Part shown: in pieces, positions 37,364 to 45,001 of the stretch
Numbering within the stretch: the stretch's first letter is position 1
Layout of the letters: each line of letters opens with the position of its first letter
Assembly (NCBI GenBank): GCA_021647205.1
Contig: JAKIVD010000003.1
Coordinates: 1 to 64,000, forward strand
Direction: 5' to 3'
Length of the DNA stretch: 64,000 nucleotides
DNA from: Bacteroidales bacterium
GTDB taxonomy: Bacteria; Bacteroidota; Bacteroidia; Bacteroidales; F082
Notes under the pieces: model-generated
What the model was told of the DNA's origin: nothing
The model's input: only the letters and a program-made list of their open reading frames with translations
Database searches by the model: none
Translations under genes and position numbers: made by a program

Positions 37364-37396
37364 GTATGTAATGTTTAAAGGTTTTGTATTGAGGCA

Positions 37397-37404
37397 CAAA
37401 AATA
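37397..37404 (-). promoter_or_regulatory. -7 promoter box for the T9SS cargo gene
   Basis: Minus-strand TATTTTTG matches TAnnTTTG, 33 nt before the ATG at 37363. Confidence 0.55.
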
Positions 37405-37570
37405 TAAATTATGGGGGTTTTTAACTAAAAGTTAACATTATTCGGACAAAATCCCATTTTGATGTGCCGGCTTCAACGGCCCACTCTTTTACTTACTTTT
37501 ATTTTTCAGTACAGCGGAATAATAATTCGTTCTCAATTCAAACAAGCGCGCCCCGTTTATTTTTAATCCC

Positions 37571-37578
37571 TAAATTTG
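37571..37578 (+). promoter_or_regulatory. -7 promoter box for darA and following genes
   Basis: TAAATTTG matches TAnnTTTG, 16 nt before the GTG start at 37595. Likely promoter of the DarA-to-ABC-transporter run. Confidence 0.55.
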
Positions 37579-37594
37579 CTTTTTTTTTACAGCC

Positions 37595-38515
37595 GTGTCG
37601 ATAAAAAGAATATTGGTCATCAGTTATTCTCAATCTGGTCAACTGGATGAGATAGTTGCGAATATTACAAGGCCCCTTTCAGGGAAAGTGGCTGTTGTCC
37701 ACGAAAAACTGGTGCCGGTTCCCGATTTCCCTTTTCCATGGAAAGACATCTCTTTTTGGGACGCCATGCCCGAATCGGTTCAAATGATACCGTCACAACT
37801 CAAACCCCTGTCAATTGATCCAAATGTACATTTCGACCTGCTCATTTTGGCCTACCCCATCTGGTTTTTGTCGCCCCCCATCCCGCTTACTACATTTTTA
37901 AAGTCGGAAACAGCAAAAGAAATACTCAATGGCAAGCCTGTGCTTACGGTTATCGGGTCGCGAAATATGTGGGTAAACGCGCAGGAAGACATCAAAAAGA
38001 TGATAGCTGAAAACGGTGGCCAGCTCAAAGGGAACATTTCGCTTCGCGACAGGCACAACAACCTGCTGAGCGTGGTTACCATTATTTATTGGATGATTTC
38101 CGGAAAAAAAGAGCGCTACCTCGGCATTTTTCCAAAGCCCGGTATTTCTGACAAAGACATTGCGGCAGCAGAACGCTTTGGGCAGCCCATATCAGATGCG
38201 ATAGCAGCAGGGAGTTTTGAGAACCTTCATAAAGAGCTGCTGAAACTCAAATCAGTGGAGTTGGACCCGGCCATCATTTCAATCGAACAAAAAGGAAAGC
38301 GCCTGTTTAAAATCTGGTCCCGTTTTATCCTTAGAAAAGGGGGGGCCGGATCAGCAAAAAGAGAAGCCCGTTTAAAATTGTTTAAATGGTATTTGCTATT
38401 TGTTATTTTTGCAGTTTCGCCGATAGCGACAATTTTGTTTTATTTGACATACCCACTGTTCTTTTGGAGAATCAACAGGAATTTAAAATATTATAGAGGA
38501 ATTAAACTAAGGTAG
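37595..38515 (+). CDS. darA: DarA-like dialkylresorcinol biosynthesis enzyme (flavodoxin-like)
   Basis: 306 aa. The N-terminal domain (about 1-200) resembles flavodoxin/NAD(P)H reductases: RILVISYSQSGQLDEIV contains an FMN phosphate-binding-type loop, and LLILAYPIWFLSPPIPLTTFL a second FMN-contacting loop. The C-terminus ends with one hydrophobic hairpin (WYLLFVIFAVSPIATILFYL). In dialkylresorcinol (DAR) loci the DarA protein aromatises the cyclohexanedione made by DarB. Start is GTG at 37595. It is 19 nt before darB, the canonical pairing, which is the main support for the name. Confidence 0.8.
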   Translation: MSIKRILVISYSQSGQLDEIVANITRPLSGKVAVVHEKLVPVPDFPFPWKDISFWDAMPESVQMIPSQLKPLSIDPNVHFDLLILAYPIWFLSPPIPLTTFLKSETAKEILNGKPVLTVIGSRNMWVNAQEDIKKMIAENGGQLKGNISLRDRHNNLLSVVTIIYWMISGKKERYLGIFPKPGISDKDIAAAERFGQPISDAIAAGSFENLHKELLKLKSVELDPAIISIEQKGKRLFKIWSRFILRKGGAGSAKREARLKLFKWYLLFVIFAVSPIATILFYLTYPLFFWRINRNLKYYRGIKLR

Positions 38516-38534
38516 ATCAAGCAGTTGACAAGGA

Positions 38535-39671
38535 ATGAAGAAAGTTTACCTGACGAAAATTGAGAAGTACCTGCCCAACCAGGCCGTTTCGAATGATGAA
38601 ATGGAGGGGTACCTGGGGTTGGTAAACGGTAACGAATCCAAATCGCGGGGACTTGTTTTGCGAAGTAACCAGATAAAAACCAGGTATTATGCCCTGGATA
38701 AAGCAGGTAATCCTACCCACAACAACGCACAACTGGCAGCACTTGCCATTCGTAAACTATTCAGTGGGAAAATTAAACTCGAAAATATTGATCTTCTGAC
38801 CGCAGGCACTTCCTCCCCCGATTCCCTTCAGCCGGCCCATGCCCTGATGGTTCATGGCGAGTTGGGTGGGCCAAATATCGAAGTGATGTCGGCCCACGGA
38901 ACTTGCAATTCTGCTATGCTTTCCTTAAAATATGCTTTTATGTCCATTTTAAGCGAGCAGGCCAACACTGCCGTTTGTGCCGGTTCCGAAGCTTTTTCGA
39001 GCTGGATGCAGGCCAGGAATTTTGATGCAGAAATAGACCAACGCAAAGCGATAGAAGAGAACCCCTACATTGCTTTCGAAAAAGATTTTCTAAGGTGGAT
39101 GCTCTCGGATGGCGCCGCTGCCGTTTTGTTGCAGGACAAGCCAAACGATGGTGCCCTCTCATTGAAAATAGAATGGATTGACATCAAATCTTATGCTAAC
39201 GAGCTGGAGACCTGCATGTATGCCGGTGGGATAAAAAGTAAGGACGGCAGTTTTAAGGGTTGGCGGGAACTTTCGAGCGAAACGCAAAACAGGCAGTCTG
39301 TTTTTTCATTAAAACAAGATACTCGTTTGTTACAAAAACAGGTGACCAGTACAGGGATTCGACTTTTACTCGACATCATTAAAAAGCGTGATTTTGATAT
39401 TGAATCAGTAGATTATTTTCTGCCCCATATCTCTTCCATGTTTTTTAAAGATGAAATTCGCCAGCAATTTTTGAAAAACGGTGTTGATATCCCGGATGAA
39501 AAATGGTTCCTTAATTTAACGAAAGTAGGCAATGTGGGTGCGGCATCGGCTTTCCTCATGCTCGAAGAATTGTTTAATTCAGGGCAACTTCACGCTGGTG
39601 AACGCATCTTGGTTATGGTTCCTGAAAGCGCCCGCTTTTCGCATACTTATATGTTGCTGACGGTTGTTTGA
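38535..39671 (+). CDS. darB: DarB-like ketosynthase III (dialkylresorcinol-forming)
   Basis: 378 aa, thiolase fold of the FabH/KAS III type. Catalytic triad visible: Cys124 in SAHGTCNSAM, His298 in FLPHIS, Asn333 in KVGNVGAASAF. DarB condenses two beta-ketoacyl-type thioesters to a 1,3-cyclohexanedione, which DarA oxidises to a 2,5-dialkylresorcinol. In flexirubins this resorcinol is esterified to an aryl polyene acid. Adjacent to darA (19 nt). Confidence 0.87.
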   Translation: MKKVYLTKIEKYLPNQAVSNDEMEGYLGLVNGNESKSRGLVLRSNQIKTRYYALDKAGNPTHNNAQLAALAIRKLFSGKIKLENIDLLTAGTSSPDSLQPAHALMVHGELGGPNIEVMSAHGTCNSAMLSLKYAFMSILSEQANTAVCAGSEAFSSWMQARNFDAEIDQRKAIEENPYIAFEKDFLRWMLSDGAAAVLLQDKPNDGALSLKIEWIDIKSYANELETCMYAGGIKSKDGSFKGWRELSSETQNRQSVFSLKQDTRLLQKQVTSTGIRLLLDIIKKRDFDIESVDYFLPHISSMFFKDEIRQQFLKNGVDIPDEKWFLNLTKVGNVGAASAFLMLEELFNSGQLHAGERILVMVPESARFSHTYMLLTVV

Positions 39672-39763
39672 GTTTGTAGAAACCTGTCAATCACCCCCTC
39701 GCTCCTTCTTTCACGCTTTGCACATATTTCCTAATTTTACCACCTGAAAAAACCTGTAAAGTT

Positions 39764-40198
39764 TTGCTGTCGCTACCGGCCAACCAAAAAGAAGTCCTTG
39801 AACTCATCCCCCAAAAACCACCCATGCTTATGGTGGATGCTTTGATTATGAGCACTCCTGAAAAAACAGTTTCACAACTTCAGTTACATGCCGGCAATAT
39901 TTTTTGTCAGGCAGGACTTTTCAGGGAACCCGGTATCATTGAAAATATAGCCCAGACAGCAGCTTTAGGAAATGGCTTTGCTGCAAGGCAATCGGGCCAT
40001 CAACCAAAAACCGGCTTCATCGGCGCCATCAAACGGCTCACTATTTTTGAATTACCCAAAGATACCGACACTTTACAAACAACGGTCACTGTCCTTCACG
40101 AGATGTTGAATGCAACAGTCATTAAAGGGGAAGTATTTGTCGATAAAAAAATCATCGCCGAAGGCGAAATGAATATATTTTTGCAACCCACAGCCTGA
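39764..40198 (+). CDS. Hotdog-fold 3-hydroxyacyl-ACP dehydratase (ApeP/FabZ-like)
   Basis: 144 aa. Small hotdog protein similar to the dehydratases of aryl-polyene loci: ELIPQKPPMLMVDALI matches the FabZ-type N-terminus (LPHRxPFLLVD) and the following segment EPGIIENIAQTAAL matches the central helix (PGVLxxEAMAQ), with Glu and Gln kept. The GHFP-type His is not obvious; the sequence there is CQAGLFREPG. A catalytic difference from FabZ is therefore possible. Start is TTG at 39764. It would dehydrate the hydroxyacyl chain during polyene growth. Confidence 0.72.
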   Translation: MLSLPANQKEVLELIPQKPPMLMVDALIMSTPEKTVSQLQLHAGNIFCQAGLFREPGIIENIAQTAALGNGFAARQSGHQPKTGFIGAIKRLTIFELPKDTDTLQTTVTVLHEMLNATVIKGEVFVDKKIIAEGEMNIFLQPTA

Positions 40199-40272
40199 AG
40201 GACGTGATAGCTGGTGATAACGGGTATTTCATCAGTTACCCAGCCCTTTAGGACTGGTTTAAAAACGAATAA

Positions 40273-40692
40273 ATGAAAACCAAAGACGTACCGCAAGACG
40301 ACGCCAATATGATGCAGGGCAAATGGAGAGACCCCATCTACACCCTGGATGAAAATGGCAACTACGTTACTTCGTACAGCCTGGGATGGGATACAAAAAA
40401 TGCGGTTATGCTTCATGCCTGGGAAGAAATCCATGACCGGATGGAAGCCGTCAGACAAAAAGTACTGAGCGGTGAACTGAGCCCGCTGGCTTACTATTTG
40501 GAAAAAAATATCATGGATGTAGGCTTGCTGGCCAAATATGTGGGCAAATGGAAGTGGACTGTCAAAAAACATCTGAAACCCAGGTATTTTAATAAACTTC
40601 CGGACGAAATGCTGGAAAAATATGCCCGCGAGTTTAAACTCACCATAGAAGAGCTGACAGATATCGAAAGAATAAAAAATGACAACCAATAA
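40273..40692 (+). CDS. Small conserved protein of unknown function
   Basis: 139 aa, no signal peptide. An acidic N-terminal part (DPIYTLDENGNYVTSYSLGWDTKNAVMLHAWEEIHDRMEAVRQKVLSG) and a compact C-terminal helical part (about 70-135; YLEKNIMDVGLLAKYVGKWKWTVKKHLKP...EMLEKYAREFKLTIEELTDI) that looks like a small helix-turn-helix-type bundle, without a clear DNA-binding signature. Its place between dehydratase and BtrH genes suggests a pathway accessory role. I do not recognise a named family. Confidence 0.65.
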   Translation: MKTKDVPQDDANMMQGKWRDPIYTLDENGNYVTSYSLGWDTKNAVMLHAWEEIHDRMEAVRQKVLSGELSPLAYYLEKNIMDVGLLAKYVGKWKWTVKKHLKPRYFNKLPDEMLEKYAREFKLTIEELTDIERIKNDNQ

Positions 40693-40712
40693 CCAACACC
40701 AACCACCGGGAA

Positions 40713-41720
40713 ATGGATATTAAGATAGATTTTGAACACAAACAATCGGCCCATTGCGAAAATGGTGTGGTGTCTAATCTTTTAAAGTTTTATGGGATTG
40801 AATTGAGCGAGCCCATGATTTTCGGGATAGGCTCGGGCTTGTTTTTTTCACACATGCCTTTTTTAAAAGTGGGGGGAATTCCGGTTACTTCATTCAGGCC
40901 GCTGCCCGGGATTATTTTCAAACGCATCTCAAAACGACTGGGTATTACTTTTGAGAAACACAAATACCGCCAGCCGGCCAAAGCCATGAAAGCTTTAGAT
41001 GCCAATCTGAAAGAAAATATTCCCACAGGGATGTTGGTGGGGGTTTACCACCTGACCTATTTCCCTGATCCTTACCGCTTTCATTTCAACGCGCACAATA
41101 TTGTGGTCTACGGAAAGCAGGAAAACAACTACCTTATCAGCGACCCGATTATGGCAGGGGATGAAAGCCTGACGTATGACGAACTGTTGCGGGTACGCTA
41201 TGCCAAAGGGACTTTCGCCCCCAAAGGACACATGTATTGGGTAAAAAATATTCCCGAAAAATTAGATGTTGAAGGAGCTGTTGTAAAAGGCATTCAGCAT
41301 GTTTGCAAACACATGCTCACCATTCCGGTACCCATGTTCGGCGTAAAGGGCATCCGCTTTTTAGCAAAGAAATTACGGAAATATCCGGAAAAATTAGGCG
41401 CCCGAAAAGCGGCTTCCTATACCGGGCAAATTGTTCGGGCGCAGGAAGAAATTGGCACCGGTGGCGCCGGCTTCCGTTTTATGTACGGCGCTTTTTTACA
41501 GGAAGCCGCCGGCTTGTTGAACAAACCGCGTTTGCGGGAATTGTCGTTCGATATTTCTGAAATCGGTGATAAATGGCGGGCCTTTGCCGTCATCACCGGG
41601 CGCATCGTTAAAAACCGCAACAAAGCTGACGAAAGTTATGACAAAGCTGCCGACCTGCTTTTAGAAATCGCCGACCTGGAAGAAGCCTTCTTTAAGAACC
41701 TGCAAGAAAGCGTGAAATAA
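40713..41720 (+). CDS. BtrH N-terminal-domain acyltransferase-like protein
   Basis: 335 aa. The N-terminal domain has the HCENG motif (AHCENGVVSNLLKFYG, Cys15) and an inner FHFNAHNIVVYG / YLISDP pattern, as in BtrH, which in butirosin synthesis moves an acyl group from an ACP to an amino sugar using Cys and His. The helical C-terminal region (about 190-335) is not known to me. Its stop overlaps the ABC ATPase start (TAATG), so it is coupled to the exporter. A likely job is transferring the finished acyl chain from ACP to a hydroxyl or amino acceptor, possibly the resorcinol. This is inferred. Confidence 0.7.
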   Translation: MDIKIDFEHKQSAHCENGVVSNLLKFYGIELSEPMIFGIGSGLFFSHMPFLKVGGIPVTSFRPLPGIIFKRISKRLGITFEKHKYRQPAKAMKALDANLKENIPTGMLVGVYHLTYFPDPYRFHFNAHNIVVYGKQENNYLISDPIMAGDESLTYDELLRVRYAKGTFAPKGHMYWVKNIPEKLDVEGAVVKGIQHVCKHMLTIPVPMFGVKGIRFLAKKLRKYPEKLGARKAASYTGQIVRAQEEIGTGGAGFRFMYGAFLQEAAGLLNKPRLRELSFDISEIGDKWRAFAVITGRIVKNRNKADESYDKAADLLLEIADLEEAFFKNLQESVK

Positions 41721-42472
41721 TGGCAGAGCAATCATTTATAGAAATAACAGGCTTGACCAAATGGTATAAAAATACCACCGTAGCTGCTGTCGACCAGCTC
41801 AATTTAAACATCGATGAAGGGGAAATATTCGGATTGCTGGGGCCCAACGGAGCCGGAAAAACCACCACCCTTTCCATCCTTTGTAACCAGATTCCGTTTA
41901 GCGGTGGCGATATTTCCATAAATGGTTTTTCCCTTAAAAGAAATGCCATGGAACTAAAAAAAATCATCGGGGTCGTTCCTCAGGAGATTGCCCTTTACGA
42001 TAAACTAACCGCATTCGAGAACCTGCGTTTCTTTGGAAATCTCTATGGATTAAAAGGAAACTTTTTAAAAAGCCGGATTGCTGATTGCATGGTAAATTTT
42101 GGTTTGGAGGGAAAGCTGAATAAAAAAATCGACACTTTTTCAGGTGGCATGAAAAGAAGGGTAAACCTGATTGCCGGAATATTGCACAAACCGAGAATCC
42201 TGTTTTTGGATGAGCCCACAGTTGGTATCGATGTTCAATCGAAAACCGTGATTATTGACTACCTGAAAGAACTCAACAAAGAGGGGACAACTATACTTTA
42301 CACCTCGCACCACATGGACGAAGCCGAGCATTTTTGTACACGTATTGCTATTATCGATCAAGGAAAAATCATCGCAAAAGGTGCGCCCTCCGAAATGATA
42401 AAATTGCAGAAAGGCTGCGAAAGCCTCGAAGATATTTTTCTTCATTTAACAGGAAGGAAATTGAGGGACTAG
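41720..42472 (+). CDS. ABC-2 exporter ATP-binding protein
   Basis: 250 aa nucleotide-binding subunit. Walker A GPNGAGKTT (near residue 41), Q-loop VVPQEI, signature FSGGMKRR, Walker B ILFLDEPTVG, H-loop TSHHMDEAE. It belongs to the drug/lipid exporter (DrrA/NodI-like) group, and partners the permease at 42600. The 1-nt overlap with the BtrH-like gene and the 127-bp repeat-containing spacer before the permease suggest one transcript. Export of the pathway product is inferred. Confidence 0.93.
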   Translation: MAEQSFIEITGLTKWYKNTTVAAVDQLNLNIDEGEIFGLLGPNGAGKTTTLSILCNQIPFSGGDISINGFSLKRNAMELKKIIGVVPQEIALYDKLTAFENLRFFGNLYGLKGNFLKSRIADCMVNFGLEGKLNKKIDTFSGGMKRRVNLIAGILHKPRILFLDEPTVGIDVQSKTVIIDYLKELNKEGTTILYTSHHMDEAEHFCTRIAIIDQGKIIAKGAPSEMIKLQKGCESLEDIFLHLTGRKLRD

Positions 42473-42599
42473 CCAATTTGATGATTTGAAAATTTATCAA
42501 TTTGAAAATAACACCCGCAACAAAAATGACAACAAATGACGTGCGCAGCACAAATGACGGCAACGCCAAATGACCAATTAACCAATGACCAATTAAAAA
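42473..42599. repeat. Spacer of short repeats (AAATGAC, AATTTGAAAA, AATGACCAATTA)
   Basis: The stretch between the ATPase and permease genes contains AAATGAC at 42524, 42534 and 42552, CAAATGACC at about 42567 and AATGACCAATTA twice (42569-42580, 42584-42595), after an AATTTGAAAA pair. No gene fits. It resembles the low-complexity spacers found beside the thioesterase and ketosynthase genes. Confidence 0.5.
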
Positions 42600-43886
42600 A
42601 TGTGGCTCAAATTTAAAGCATCATCGGTAAAAGAAATGTTATTGCTGTTCCGCGACAGGGCCGGCCTTGCCATGCTTTTTGTGATGCCCATGGCACTCAT
42701 TCTCATCATGACTTTGCTTCAGGATTCTACCTTTAAAATCCTGGAAGAAAAACAAATGTCGGTTTTGGTGCTCAATTACGACGCCGACACTTTCGGGATC
42801 AATATTGTAGAGGGGCTAAAACAGTCAAGTGTGTTTGATGTGGTAGAAAGGCTGGATGGAAAAGCATTCGATGAAAACGCGATGAAACAACAGCTTATGC
42901 TTGGTAATTATCGCATTGGAATTGTTATTCGTAAAAATGCGACAACAGCGCTGAAAAATAAAATCAGGCTGGGCATACAAGCGCAATTTCCTGTTGAAGA
43001 AGGCCCCATCTTCGATTTGGACAGCACAGACGCCAGCGATACGGCCAATGTCAAACTCTATTTCGACCCCATTACCCAAAGTGTATTCAGGCAAAACATA
43101 ATAAGTGCGCTCCATGAGTTTTCGGCTGCTGTCGAAGCCAAAATACTGTTCGGTATTTATGCTGATTTGTTCAACGACATGCTTGACATTCAATTGAAAC
43201 CCACCCAAAAACTGAAGAACCTGGTTGTGTTCGAGCAGGAATATGCTTCAACAGCCATCAATAAAATTGTACCCAATGCCGTTCAGCACAACGTGCCGGC
43301 CTGGACTATTTTTGCCATGTTTTTTATCGTTATTCCCCTGGCGGGCAACCTCATTAAAGAAAGACAGAGTGGTGTGGCCATGCGACTGAAAACCATGCCG
43401 GGCTCCGAACAGGCCGTAGTTTTTGGAAAAGGGGTGGTTTATTTTGTGGTGGGTATTTTGCAGGCCATTTTCATGCTGCTGATTGGCTTTTACGTTCTGC
43501 CCCTTTTCGGGATGTACTCACTAAAAATCGACAGCCATACTTTACCGGCCCTGGCCCTTATCATTATTGCCACATCAATGGCTGCCACAGGCTACGGCAT
43601 TGTTATCGGCACCATTGCAACTTCACAGGAACAATCTTCTATTTTCGGTTCCATCTCGGTAGTTATTCTTGCAGCCCTCGGCGGGGTGTGGGTACCTACT
43701 TTTATGATGTCGGAATTTATGGTTACGGTCAGCAAATTGTCGCCACTCAACTGGGGGCTTAATGGTTTTTACGATATTTTTCTGCGAAATGCCAATATTA
43801 CCGAAGTGCTTCCCTATGCAGCTTCCCTTACAATTTTCTTTTTGCTTTGCCTGTTGATATCGCGATTTTATACAAAGTTCAAGTGA
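42600..43886 (+). CDS. ABC-2 type exporter permease
   Basis: 428 aa. One N-terminal TM (GLAMLFVMPMALILIMTL), a large extracytoplasmic domain (about 40-230), then TMs around 240-262, 290-312, 320-342, 350-372 and 405-425, as in NatB/YhfA-like permeases; the LKTMPGSE and LSPLNWGLNGFYDIFLR segments are typical. Forms the transporter with the ATPase at 41720. The 16-bp perfect palindrome GATTTTTT-AAAAAATC (43885-43900) overlaps the stop codon and could be a weak bidirectional transcription end. Confidence 0.9.
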   Translation: MWLKFKASSVKEMLLLFRDRAGLAMLFVMPMALILIMTLLQDSTFKILEEKQMSVLVLNYDADTFGINIVEGLKQSSVFDVVERLDGKAFDENAMKQQLMLGNYRIGIVIRKNATTALKNKIRLGIQAQFPVEEGPIFDLDSTDASDTANVKLYFDPITQSVFRQNIISALHEFSAAVEAKILFGIYADLFNDMLDIQLKPTQKLKNLVVFEQEYASTAINKIVPNAVQHNVPAWTIFAMFFIVIPLAGNLIKERQSGVAMRLKTMPGSEQAVVFGKGVVYFVVGILQAIFMLLIGFYVLPLFGMYSLKIDSHTLPALALIIIATSMAATGYGIVIGTIATSQEQSSIFGSISVVILAALGGVWVPTFMMSEFMVTVSKLSPLNWGLNGFYDIFLRNANITEVLPYAASLTIFFLLCLLISRFYTKFK

Positions 43887-43928
43887 TTTTTTAAAAAATC
43901 GTGCTTCCCTAACCTGCGCCTATTTACA

Positions 43929-43936
43929 TATCTTTG
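43929..43936 (+). promoter_or_regulatory. -7 promoter box for the thioesterase gene
   Basis: TATCTTTG matches TAnnTTTG, 30 nt before the ATG. Confidence 0.5.
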
Positions 43937-43966
43937 CCCACCTAATAATCACTGGCAAGCTTTTAA

Positions 43967-44389
43967 ATGACGAAAATATTAAAAGACCGTACCGAAGTAA
44001 AAGTCCGTTTTGGAGAAGTCGATTCCATGGGCATTGTCTGGCACGGGAATTACGTAAAATATATTGAAGAAGGCAGAGAATCCTTCGGAAAAAAATACGG
44101 TATTTCCTACCTCGATATTGCCTCCAACAATGTAATGGCACCGGTAGTTAATATGAGTATCGACTTCAAAAAACAGGTGTACTATGGAGATGTCCTGATT
44201 GTTGAGACTGAATTTGTTGACCAGGAAGCTGCCAAGATTGTTTTTAAATTTACTATTTATCGCAAGTCCGACAACGAACTGGTAGCCACTGCCGAAAGCA
44301 CCCAGGTATTTATCAACATGAAGCGTGAAATGATTTACTACCCACCCCAGTTTGTGATGGACTGGAAGAAGAAAGTGGGCTTGATTTGA
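43967..44389 (+). CDS. 4-hydroxybenzoyl-CoA-type hotdog thioesterase
   Basis: 140 aa. Classical 4HBT/YbgC signature VRFGEVDSMGIVWHGNYVKY with catalytic Asp19 and the neighbouring His; compact hotdog fold, normal length. Such thioesterases release acyl chains from ACP or CoA. Its stop codon (44387-44389) sits at the first copy of a 24-nt tandem repeat. In aryl-polyene and flexirubin loci a thioesterase of this type is a common part; chain release or editing is the inferred role. Confidence 0.88.
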   Translation: MTKILKDRTEVKVRFGEVDSMGIVWHGNYVKYIEEGRESFGKKYGISYLDIASNNVMAPVVNMSIDFKKQVYYGDVLIVETEFVDQEAAKIVFKFTIYRKSDNELVATAESTQVFINMKREMIYYPPQFVMDWKKKVGLI

Positions 44390-44507
44390 AAATGAGGCAA
44401 TTTGGTAATTTGAAAATGAGGCAATTTGGTAATTTGAAAATGAGGCAATTTGGTAATTTGAAAATGAGGCAATTTGGTAATTTGAAAATGAGATAATTTG
44501 GTAATTG
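44388..44507. repeat. 24-nt tandem repeat, five copies
   Basis: GAAAATGAGGCAATTTGGTAATTT begins at 44388, 44412, 44436, 44460 and 44484. The first four copies are identical; the fifth differs (GAGATAA, ending TAATTG). It starts inside the thioesterase stop codon. On the reverse strand it reads as a repeated FSNYQIAS frame that I do not regard as a gene. Confidence 0.9.
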
Positions 44508-44587
44508 AGTAATGTGCTGATGCGAATAAAGTTATCCAACAACATTTGGTTTTCCTGCCTGTTTTTTTCAACACCTTTAACCGATAA

Positions 44588-44833
44588 TTTTTTAACCCAA
44601 AATTTGAAATCGCCATCTATCCCAACCCCACTACCGGGAAAATTACACTTGATAATTTGGGCAGGAACATGCAGCAGTTAAAACTGACCGACCTGTCTGG
44701 AAAGGTCTTGTTTGAAGAATCAGGGGGCAATCCGACAGAAACTTTGGATATGACTTCTTTTCCGTCAGGAGTTTACATCCTCAGTATACAAACTGACAAG
44801 GTCGTTTCCACATCAAAAATCATTAAACAGTAG
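44588..44833 (+). pseudogene. Orphan T9SS type A sorting-domain remnant
   Basis: An open frame from 44588 to the TAG at 44831-44833 has no start codon near its 5' end. It encodes IYPNPTTGKITLDNLG ... LSGKVLFEES ... SFPSGVYILSIQTD ... KIIKQ, a complete C-terminal Por-secretion tail of about 75 residues. Directly upstream is TAA (44585-44587) and then unrelated spacer with repeats. It is therefore the end of a T9SS cargo gene whose body is gone. It differs in sequence from the sorting domain of the 35348 gene. Confidence 0.85.
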
Positions 44834-44924
44834 CTTACTGAAAACGCCTCCCTTATCTTCATTGTAATTTATCTGCTACGGGGTTAATTTTCCAATTTAT
44901 CAAGCCTGATTCACATTAAGGTCT

Positions 44925-44932
44925 TATTTTTG
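44925..44932 (+). promoter_or_regulatory. -7 promoter box for the first ketosynthase gene
   Basis: TATTTTTG matches TAnnTTTG, 69 nt before the ATG at 45002. No TTG at the expected spacing. Confidence 0.5.
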
Positions 44933-44957
44933 CCCCTTTCTTTCTTTGAAAGAAATC

Positions 44958-44993
44958 AACTTTAGACATTTTTGACTTTACGAACTTTAGGCA
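44958..44993. repeat. Short direct repeat in the ketosynthase leader
   Basis: AACTTTAGACA (44958-44968) recurs as AACTTTAGGCA (44983-44993), with GACTTTACG between them. It lies between the -7 box and the ATG, so it would be in the mRNA leader. Confidence 0.5.
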
Positions 44994-45001
44994 CTTATTA
45001 A

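Noticed and set aside
44388-44507. CRISPR array
   Set aside because: Units are directly adjacent with no spacers, and there are no cas genes in the window.
43979-44616. Minus-strand ORFs across the 24-nt tandem repeat encoding a FSNYQIAS ladder
   Set aside because: They run antisense through the thioesterase gene and exist only because a 24-nt unit without stops repeats; no start context or family resemblance.
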